Positions 1 through 5,308 of a stretch of DNA of 5,455 nt are shown piece by piece. The position numbers and the translations under genes are program-made. The stretch comes from an uncultured Alphaproteobacteria bacterium (lineage in GTDB: Bacteria > Pseudomonadota > Alphaproteobacteria > Caulobacterales > Hyphomonadaceae). The stretch covers positions 1 to 5,455 of the forward strand of contig CAIKXW010000297.1 of assembly GCA_903831485.1 (NCBI GenBank), read 5' to 3'. The notes under the pieces are model-generated. The model saw nothing but the letters and a program-made list of their open reading frames with translations, ran no database searches and had not been told where the DNA came from. Position 1 is the first letter of the stretch; each line of letters begins with the position of its first letter.

Positions 1-60
1 GCGTCCCCACATCGCCGGTTCCGCTTGTCGCCAATCCGACCTAGGTTGCCCGCGAATCGC

Positions 61-65
61 AGGGG
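61..65 (+). promoter_or_regulatory. Ribosome binding site of pyk
   Basis: AGGGG lies seven bases before the ATG at 73. It supports that start over the in-frame TTG at 25, whose upstream bases are pyrimidine-rich. No convincing -35/-10 pair is visible in the 72 bases before the gene. Confidence 0.55.
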
Positions 66-72
66 CTCTGCC

Positions 73-1479
73 ATGTTCGCCATCCGTCGCCGCACCAAGA
101 TCCTCGCCACACTCGGCCCCGCCAGCGATGGCGCGCTCAAGATGGAGGAACTCCTGCGCGCCGGCGTGGACCTCTTCCGCCTCAATTTCTCTCACGGCGA
201 TCACGCCGGCCACGCCGCCCGCATCGCCGCCGCACGCGAGGCCGAAAAATCCGTCGGCCGCCCCATCGCCCTCCTCGCCGACCTGCAGGGACCAAAACTC
301 CGCATCGGCGACATCGCCGGCGGCCAGTGCGATGTCCGCATGTCGTCCGAACTTCGCCTGCGCGCCGCCGCCACGTCGAACGATCCCGACATCATCCCCA
401 TCCCCCACCCCGAACTTGTCGCCTCGCTGCAGCTCGGCGACAAGCTGCTGATCGACGACGGCAAGATGATGCTCCACATCGTCAGGGTCGATGGCGACGA
501 TCGCATCGCCCGCCCCGTCGCGCCTGGCCGCATCATGAGCCGCAAAGGCATCGCCGCCCCCGGCCGCCCGATTCCCATTCCTGCCCTCACCGAAAAAGAC
601 ATCGCCGACGGACTCTTCGCGCTGAAACACGGCGTCGACTACATCGCACTCTCCTTCGTCCAGCGCGCAGCAGATGTCGTGATGGCGCGTGAGGCTTTCG
701 GAAATGCCATCCCGATCATCTCCAAGATCGAGAAGCCCGCCGCCCTCGATGATCTCGAAGGCATCGTCCAGCAGTCGGATGCGGTGATGGTCGCCCGCGG
801 CGATCTCGGCGTCGAACTCTCGCCCGAACAGGTGCCCATCGCCCAGCGCCGCATCATCCGCGTCGCCCGCGCCCACGGCAAGCCGGTCATCGTCGCAACC
901 CACATGCTCGAATCGATGGTCGAAGCCCTCGTCCCCACGCGCGCCGAGGCCAACGACGTCGCCACCGCCGTCTACCAGGGCGCCGACGCCGTCATGCTCT
1001 CCGCCGAATCCGCCGTCGGTCGCCACCCCACCGCTGCCGTCGCGATCATGGACCGCATCATCCGCGCCATAGAAACCGACCGCGACGCCAATCCCTCCGC
1101 CCAGGCCACGCCCTGGACCGCCGCGCCCTCGACGGCCTACGCCTGCGCCCGCGCAGCGCAAAGGCTGGCCGACGACCTAGATTGTCCGCTTGTCGTCTTC
1201 ACGCGTTCGGGCTCATCCGCACAGCGCGTCTCGGCCACACGCCCGAAACAGCCGATCCACGCCCTCACGCCGAGCCTGCCGACAGCGCGAAAACTCGCAC
1301 TCGTCTGGGGCGTCAGCGCCGACGTCGAACCGGAAGAGCCGAAGAGCTTCGACGACATTCTCGAAGCGGTGAATCGCCACGAAGCGGCCTCCAGCGTGAA
1401 GCGCTTCGTCATCACGGCGGGCTATCCGTACGCGTCTGACAATTCGACCGACACCATCAAGGTCGTCGAGCGGAAGTGA
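73..1479 (+). CDS. pyk: Pyruvate kinase, predicted K+-independent type
   Basis: Converts phosphoenolpyruvate and ADP to pyruvate and ATP in the cytosol, the last step of glycolysis or Entner-Doudoroff metabolism. From the ATG at 73 the protein has 468 residues, normal for a bacterial enzyme. It starts in the usual way (RRTKILATLGPAS). The barrel covers about 1-67 and 165-335, the B lid about 68-164, and the C-terminal domain about 347-468. Visible active-site residues are R36, N38 and S40 (RLNFSHG), D70, catalytic K218 and metal ligand E220 in SKIE, D244 in ARGDLGVE, and T276 in ATHMLESM. L71, Q72, K75 and I78 form the signature of K+-independent enzymes. The C-terminal TRSGSSAQ loop (377-384) resembles effector phosphate-binding loops, but the usual late G-x-TN motif is altered to NSTDT. 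A TTG at 25 would add 16 residues unlike the family; the ATG at 73 has AGGGG seven bases upstream. It stands alone on this strand; its 3' end overlaps the convergent regulator gene. Confidence 0.97.
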   Translation: MFAIRRRTKILATLGPASDGALKMEELLRAGVDLFRLNFSHGDHAGHAARIAAAREAEKSVGRPIALLADLQGPKLRIGDIAGGQCDVRMSSELRLRAAATSNDPDIIPIPHPELVASLQLGDKLLIDDGKMMLHIVRVDGDDRIARPVAPGRIMSRKGIAAPGRPIPIPALTEKDIADGLFALKHGVDYIALSFVQRAADVVMAREAFGNAIPIISKIEKPAALDDLEGIVQQSDAVMVARGDLGVELSPEQVPIAQRRIIRVARAHGKPVIVATHMLESMVEALVPTRAEANDVATAVYQGADAVMLSAESAVGRHPTAAVAIMDRIIRAIETDRDANPSAQATPWTAAPSTAYACARAAQRLADDLDCPLVVFTRSGSSAQRVSATRPKQPIHALTPSLPTARKLALVWGVSADVEPEEPKSFDDILEAVNRHEAASSVKRFVITAGYPYASDNSTDTIKVVERK

Positions 1480-1984
1480 CCTGGACCATCTCCGTATCGC
1501 CCTTGCGGCGATCTTCATGGGGCCTCATGTAACGCACACGACGGCGACGGTCCGGCCCGAAGAAGTCCGGCGCCGTCACGAACCTGCGTCGCGCATGCGT
1601 CACGGCGGTGAGCTTGGTCCGGATCATGTTCGGCGACACGGGCTTGCCGAGAATTTCGTCTGCGCCGGCATCTCGTAGTTCCTTCACGGTCCGCTGCGTC
1701 GTGTCGGCCGTGCAGGCGATGATGGGCACATAGCGGTCGCCGGTGAAATGCTCGGACCGCGCGAGACGCGTGAACTCAGCGCCATTCCGTGTGCCCATGA
1801 GGTAATCGGCGATGACGATGTCGAAGTTCTGGCAGGACAGCAGGTGAAGCCCCTCCTCCACCGTGAGCGCAGGCCGGACCTCCCGGACGCCAAGGCCGTT
1901 CAGCATGAGGCGCATCACCTGCTGCATGAAGCCGTGGTCATCAACCACGAGTATCGAAAGATCGCAGATGCGCTGCTTGTTCAA
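1457..1984 (-). CDS. Single-domain (CheY-like) response regulator with FGPDRRRR tail
   Basis: A 175-residue cytosolic receiver protein of a two-component phosphorelay. The receiver domain covers about 10-130 and has all key residues: acidic pair D15/D16 (VVDDH), phosphoacceptor D60 (IVIADY), T92 (IIACTAD) and K114-P115 (LGKPVSP). There is no DNA-binding or enzymatic output domain. Instead there is a basic tail (about 131-163) with FVTAPDFFGPDRRRR, a motif I associate with alphaproteobacterial stand-alone receivers; its function is unknown to me. The start is a TTG, chosen because it gives a normal lead into the first beta strand and has GGGAG six bases upstream; the first internal ATG would delete the acidic pair. 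The last seven codons lie inside the 3' end of pyk on the other strand. The mscS-like gene ends 98 bases upstream on the same strand, so co-transcription is possible. The partner kinase is not in the window. Confidence 0.93.
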   Translation of the reverse strand: MNKQRICDLSILVVDDHGFMQQVMRLMLNGLGVREVRPALTVEEGLHLLSCQNFDIVIADYLMGTRNGAEFTRLARSEHFTGDRYVPIIACTADTTQRTVKELRDAGADEILGKPVSPNMIRTKLTAVTHARRRFVTAPDFFGPDRRRRVRYMRPHEDRRKGDTEMVQVTSARRP

Positions 1985-1990
1985 CGAAAG

Positions 1991-1995
1991 CTCCC
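1991..1995 (-). promoter_or_regulatory. Ribosome binding site deciding a TTG start
   Basis: On the minus strand this reads GGGAG, six bases before the TTG at 1984-1982. This good Shine-Dalgarno match is the main reason to accept the rare TTG start of the response regulator gene. Confidence 0.6.
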
Positions 1996-2082
1996 GGGCA
2001 GACCTTAATGCCGGAAAACCAGCGCTTTACGATGAAGCGGGCAATGGCAGATCCGACAGTCCGGGAAACCTCTCGGTAACCG

Positions 2083-3234
2083 TCAGTTCGGTTGGGTCGC
2101 CAACGCGCTATTCCCATCGCGCGACTGCTCGATCGCCACGTCCTTGATCGTCTCGTAAGGCGGCACCGGAAGATGGCGATGCGAGATCAGCACGCCCGCC
2201 TTGTCCATCTTCTCCTTCACGCGCTTCAGGAAGGCGTTGCCGATCCGCGCATTCTCGCCCGCCATCGTCCGGATGCGCCCCTTCAGGATCACGCCATTGT
2301 CGGACAGCTTGTCGACGCCGACGAGTTCCAGTCCCCCGATCATGTAACGCGACAGCTCCTTCTCGGCATGGATCTCCTCCCCCACCTGTTTCAGCACGGC
2401 AAGCGCCTCATCGATGCTCGACAGGTAGGACACCTGCAGCTCGAACGCGAAGGTCGAGAAGCTGCTGGTCTTGTTGTGGATCACCTGCGCCTCACCATAG
2501 GGGAAGATGTGCAGCGTGCCGTCGAACGAGCGCAGGCGGATAGTGCGCAGCGTCATCGCCTCGACCCTGCCGGTCATCCCGCCGATCTCGACGATATCGC
2601 CATGGCTGACGATGTCCTCGATCACGAGGAAGGCGCCGGTGAACAGGTCCTTGACGAGGCTCTGTGCGCCAAAGCCGATCGCGATACCGGCAACGCCCGC
2701 CCCGGCGAGCAGCGGCGCCACCTGGATGCCCGCCTCAGCCAGCACCATGGCGATGGCGACCAGGATGATCATCGCATTGATCAGCCCGCTGATCAGGGGC
2801 GCCACCGTCCGCAGCTTTGCGGCGCGCCGGCGATGGTCCGCACTGCGCTTGGCGACCCGCTCGAGCAATGTCCGCGCGATCAGGTTGACAATCTCAAGCG
2901 CCGCCGCCGCGATGGCGATGATCACCACGACACGGATCACGCCGCGCAATTGCAGGCCGCCAGCGGGCGCCAGCAGCGTCGCCGTGTCGACGCCCCAGAC
3001 TTGGAGGATCGCCCACGCCGCGCCGCCAATCGCCGCGAGCGACAGGAGGAAATGGGCCATGCCGAGTGGCTTCTTCTGAGGCTGGCCGCCGGCCGCCGCA
3101 GAAGCCTTCTCACAGGCCCGCTTGCGGATGCGCCCGACCCAGAAGATCCCCGCCAGCGCAATAACCGCAATCAGCCCTGATCCCGCCAGCCGCCAGACAA
3201 CAGCCTGGTCAGACAGATCTAGGATAAAGGGCAT
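2083..3234 (-). CDS. MscS-family mechanosensitive ion channel
   Basis: An inner-membrane channel of 383 residues that is expected to open under membrane tension and release solutes during hypo-osmotic shock. Hydrophobic segments are at about 15-34, 58-80, 98-121 and 143-166, followed by the glycine/alanine-rich pore helix at about 172-205 (GAGVAGIAIGFGAQSLVKDLFTG), the hallmark of the family. The cytoplasmic beta domain follows (about 206-265: GDIVEI, GRVEAMTLRTIRLR), then an alpha/beta C-terminal region to about 355. With about five membrane spans and the IAIGFGAQSLVKD pore motif it looks closer to YbiO-like channels than to the three-span E. coli MscS. The usual IPNG turn of the beta domain reads FPYG here (244-247). 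The last 25 or so residues are polar and look disordered. No Shine-Dalgarno sequence is visible just upstream; that position is taken by a hairpin and a run of six C. The crotonase gene ends 72 bases upstream on the same strand. Confidence 0.95.
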   Translation of the reverse strand: MPFILDLSDQAVVWRLAGSGLIAVIALAGIFWVGRIRKRACEKASAAAGGQPQKKPLGMAHFLLSLAAIGGAAWAILQVWGVDTATLLAPAGGLQLRGVIRVVVIIAIAAAALEIVNLIARTLLERVAKRSADHRRRAAKLRTVAPLISGLINAMIILVAIAMVLAEAGIQVAPLLAGAGVAGIAIGFGAQSLVKDLFTGAFLVIEDIVSHGDIVEIGGMTGRVEAMTLRTIRLRSFDGTLHIFPYGEAQVIHNKTSSFSTFAFELQVSYLSSIDEALAVLKQVGEEIHAEKELSRYMIGGLELVGVDKLSDNGVILKGRIRTMAGENARIGNAFLKRVKEKMDKAGVLISHRHLPVPPYETIKDVAIEQSRDGNSALATQPN

Positions 3235-3240
3235 GGGGGG

Positions 3241-3266
3241 TTCTCATCGGCTTCAAAGCCGAAGAA
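3241..3266 (-). promoter_or_regulatory. Hairpin in the leader of the mscS-like gene
   Basis: On the minus strand TCGGCT and AGCCGA form a six-base-pair stem closed by the tetraloop TTGA. It is extended by TTCT pairing with AGAA across a two-base bulge. The hairpin ends seven bases before the ATG of the channel gene, with only six C residues between, so it occupies the position where a ribosome binding site would be. There is no T-run after it, so it is not a standard intrinsic terminator for the upstream crotonase gene. A role in translation control or RNA stability is inference. Confidence 0.45.
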
Positions 3267-3306
3267 CGAAACCCGCGTGTCCGGAGTTCCCCCGTGGGCC
3301 TGCGGC

Positions 3307-4188
3307 CTATTCGAACTCGGGCTCAGGGGGAAAGACGTCCGCCGGGAAATCAGCCGACACGGTATTGGGGAAGTTGGGATCGCGCTTCTGCATGAAGCTC
3401 TCGATGCCCTCTTTCACGTCGGTCGACTGGCCGCGCAGCTGGATGCCGCGGCTGTCCAGCTTGTGCGCCTCCATCGGATGCGATGCGCCCATCATCCGCC
3501 ACATCAGCTGCCGCGAGAAAGCGATCGAGACCGGCGCAGACTTTTCGGTGACCCGATGCGCCAGCTCCAGCGCCGCCGGCAACAGATCGTCCGGACCATG
3601 CAGCGAATGCACCAGCCCGGACTCCTTAGCCTCATGCGCGTCGAACACCCGGCCAGAATAGACCCAGTCCAGCGCCGTCTGCATGCCGACGAGGCGCGGC
3701 AGGAACCATGCCGAACAAGCCTCCGGTGTGATCCCGCGGCGTGCGAACACAAAGCCGAACTTGGCGCCTGTCGCGGCAAGCCTGAAATCCATCGGCAGCT
3801 GCATCGTCGCGCCCACGCCCACGGCCGCGCCATTCACCGCGGCGATCACCGGCTTCAAGCTGCGATAGATACGAAGCGTCACGCGCCCGCCGCCATCGCG
3901 GCGAAACCCGTTCGTGATGATCTCGTCGCCTGCGGCGCGCTTGTTGTAGTTGAACGTGTCCGCCCCTGCGATGCCCAGTTCGGCGCCGGCGCAGAACGCC
4001 CTGCCCGATCCGGTCACGACCACGGCGCGCACTGCATCGTCCGCATCCGTCCTGTCGAAGAGTTCGATCATCTCGCGCATCACCACGGGGGTGAAGGTGT
4101 TCATCTTGTCGGGGCGGTTGAACGTCGCGACAGCGACGCCATCGGTCACCTTGTAGTCGAACATCGTGAAGTCGGTCATGGGGATCAT
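3307..4188 (-). CDS. Enoyl-CoA hydratase/isomerase (crotonase) family protein
   Basis: A 293-residue cytosolic protein of the crotonase fold, which acts on acyl-CoA thioesters. The oxyanion-hole segments are present: FCAGAEL (65-71) and NGAAVGVGA (119-127). Aligning by eye with rat mitochondrial hydratase, its two catalytic glutamates (E144, E164) correspond to T128 and F148 here. A glutamate, E156 (GITPEACSAWFLPRLVG), lies eight residues after F148, where PaaG-like isomerases carry an aspartate. A double-bond isomerase or another crotonase reaction is therefore as likely as hydration; the substrate is unknown. The C-terminal part (about 215-293) is the usual helical region, with an acidic tail rich in Pro and Glu. 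The gene starts three bases after the cdd stop codon (TGACGGATG) without its own clear ribosome binding site, which suggests translational coupling. An alternative ATG at 4179 would remove three residues. Membership of the fold is secure; the exact reaction is not. Confidence 0.94.
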   Translation of the reverse strand: MIPMTDFTMFDYKVTDGVAVATFNRPDKMNTFTPVVMREMIELFDRTDADDAVRAVVVTGSGRAFCAGAELGIAGADTFNYNKRAAGDEIITNGFRRDGGGRVTLRIYRSLKPVIAAVNGAAVGVGATMQLPMDFRLAATGAKFGFVFARRGITPEACSAWFLPRLVGMQTALDWVYSGRVFDAHEAKESGLVHSLHGPDDLLPAALELAHRVTEKSAPVSIAFSRQLMWRMMGASHPMEAHKLDSRGIQLRGQSTDVKEGIESFMQKRDPNFPNTVSADFPADVFPPEPEFE

Positions 4189-4191
4189 CCG

Positions 4192-4599
4192 TCAGAGCTT
4201 GAAGGGCGTCGGCAGTAAGTCTGATAGCTTGTGCGTGCCGACGCCGTCGATCCAAATCGGCGTGTCTGGCGCCATGAATTCCACCATAACCTGACGGCAG
4301 GCGCCGCAGGGCATGCGTACATGATCGCCTGCATGCACGAAATCATCGGCGCCGCAGCTGTCGGCCAGCGCAACGATGCCGGCCTGCGCATGCTGCGTCC
4401 GGACGGCGAACATGGCTACGCGCTCGGCGCAGCAGGTCAGTCCATAACTGGCGTTCTCGACATTGGCGCCGGGTACGATCACACCATTGTCGAGCAGCAC
4501 GGCTGCGCCGACACAAAACTTGGAGTAGGGAGCGTAGGCGACAGCGCGCGCCGCCCGGGCGGCGGCGGCAAGGCGGTCGATAGAATTTGCGTCAGGCAT
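4192..4599 (-). CDS. cdd: Cytidine deaminase
   Basis: Hydrolytically deaminates cytidine and deoxycytidine to uridine and deoxyuridine in pyrimidine salvage; cytosolic. The protein has 135 residues, the size of the small homotetrameric class. The zinc site is complete: C57 and catalytic E59 in CCAERVA, and C98 and C101 in PCGACRQ. The substrate-binding N46 and E48 are in NVENASYG, and the N-terminal YAPYSKFCVGAAV (22-34) is typical. It ends in the usual way, with LLPTPF close to the C-terminus. A longer frame runs to 4803, but the ATG at 4599 fits the family's N-terminus and has GAGG eight bases upstream; the extension overlaps the methyltransferase gene and has no family character. It is the first gene of a minus-strand string and is followed after three bases by the crotonase gene. 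No purine phosphorylase or other salvage gene lies beside it here. Confidence 0.97.
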   Translation of the reverse strand: MPDANSIDRLAAAARAARAVAYAPYSKFCVGAAVLLDNGVIVPGANVENASYGLTCCAERVAMFAVRTQHAQAGIVALADSCGADDFVHAGDHVRMPCGACRQVMVEFMAPDTPIWIDGVGTHKLSDLLPTPFKL

Positions 4600-4607
4600 G
4601 AAAGCGG

Positions 4608-4611
4608 CCTC
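4608..4611 (-). promoter_or_regulatory. Ribosome binding site of cdd
   Basis: Minus-strand GAGG lies eight bases before the ATG at 4599-4597 and supports the 135-residue form over the longer frame. Confidence 0.45.
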
Positions 4612-4629
4612 GAAAGGGCCGGGCAATCT

Positions 4630-4637
4630 GGAGAGGG
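4630..4637 (+). promoter_or_regulatory. Ribosome binding site deciding a GTG start
   Basis: GGAGAGGG lies five bases before the GTG at 4643. It is the strongest Shine-Dalgarno match in the window and favours this start over the in-frame ATG at 4598, which has only a weak purine stretch upstream and shares bases with the cdd start codon. Confidence 0.6.
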
Positions 4638-4642
4638 ACGTC

Positions 4643-5308
4643 GTGCAGGGCAAGCGGTCAATCGCAACGCTTGAAGAGGCAAAGGCCTTCATCCGCGCCA
4701 ACACGCGGATCGCCGCCGTGCCCGGCCTGCCCATCCGCATACACATTGCTGATGAGCTGACCCCGATCTGGGAAGCGACCGAGAAGGACCTTGCCGAAGC
4801 CAATGTCGCCCCGCCCTTCTGGGCGTTTCCGTGGGCGGGCGGTCAGGCGCTTGCGCGCTATGTGCTCGACAATCCGGAAATTGTTCGCGGCAAGCTGGTG
4901 CTCGACATCGCCTGCGGCTCCGGCCTCGTCGGCATCGCTGCGGCGCTGGCGGGCGCAGCCGCAGTCGTCGCCAACGACATTGATCCGATGTGCGAAGCGG
5001 CCGTTGCGCTGAACGCAGAACTGAACGGCGTGTCGATCAGCTATTCCGGCGGAGACCTGCTGCATGGCGACCCGCCCGACTACGATGTGATCCTCGCAGC
5101 CGACGTGTTCTACGAGCAGACCCCCGCCCGCCTCTTCCGCACCATGCTCGAGCGCGCCCGCGCCAATGGCTCAACCATCCTGGCCGGAGACCCGGGCCGC
5201 ACATACTTCCCGCGCGATGCCTTCCTGCAGGTTGCTGAATACGCGGTCGAGACAACAACCGAGATCGAAAACCACCCGGTCAAGACAGCGCGGGTGTGGA
5301 CGCTCTAG
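4643..5308 (+). CDS. SAM-dependent protein lysine methyltransferase, ETF-beta (METTL20)-like
   Basis: A class I methyltransferase of 221 residues, similar to the METTL20/ETFBKMT family, whose bacterial member from Agrobacterium methylates lysines of the electron-transfer flavoprotein beta subunit. Visible features are the N-terminal FIRANTRI (17-23), the family segment PFWAFPWAGGQALARY (58-73), SAM-binding motif I VLDIACGSG (86-94), the acidic ribose contact NDIDP (111-115), the post-II motif DVFY (154-157) of the type shared by this methyltransferase group, and GDPGR (182-186). It should act in the cytosol. The GTG start at 4643 is chosen for its strong ribosome binding site and family-like length; the ATG at 4598 would add 15 residues. 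It is divergent from cdd (43 bases apart), and its TAG overlaps the stop codon of the next gene on the other strand. The ETF genes themselves are not in the window, so the substrate is inferred from family resemblance. A related methyltransferase acting on another protein, such as a PrmA-like enzyme, is possible but less likely. Confidence 0.88.
   Translation: MQGKRSIATLEEAKAFIRANTRIAAVPGLPIRIHIADELTPIWEATEKDLAEANVAPPFWAFPWAGGQALARYVLDNPEIVRGKLVLDIACGSGLVGIAAALAGAAAVVANDIDPMCEAAVALNAELNGVSISYSGGDLLHGDPPDYDVILAADVFYEQTPARLFRTMLERARANGSTILAGDPGRTYFPRDAFLQVAEYAVETTTEIENHPVKTARVWTL

Noticed and set aside
1..44. A frame open from the left edge that ends at a TAG at 42-44 and could be the end of an upstream plus-strand gene.
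   Set aside because: Only 13 codons are visible, with no recognisable motif, and the other two forward frames are also open in this short stretch.
25..72. TTG at 25 as the pyruvate kinase start.
   Set aside because: The 16 extra residues are Arg/Pro-rich and unlike the family; the ATG at 73 has a ribosome binding site and the standard N-terminus.
1460..1482. AGGTC and GACCT flanking the pyk stop codon, considered as a bidirectional terminator.
   Set aside because: Five pairs with a 13-base loop and no T-run on either strand.
2024..2040. A small inverted repeat (CGCTT and AAGCG) in the gap between the mscS-like and regulator genes, considered as a terminator.
   Set aside because: Only five pairs with a seven-base loop and no convincing T-run; likely chance.
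2092..3180. A 362-codon open frame on the plus strand opposite the mscS-like gene.
   Set aside because: It is His/Arg/Asp-rich with no domain pattern. It arises from the G/C-biased third positions of the channel gene on the other strand.
3277..4218. A 313-codon open frame on the plus strand opposite the crotonase gene.
   Set aside because: The composition is that of an antisense shadow, while the minus strand encodes a clear crotonase with motifs in order.
4600..4803. An N-terminal extension of cytidine deaminase by 68 residues.
   Set aside because: It lies opposite the methyltransferase coding region, has no family similarity, and the ATG at 4599 gives the standard size.
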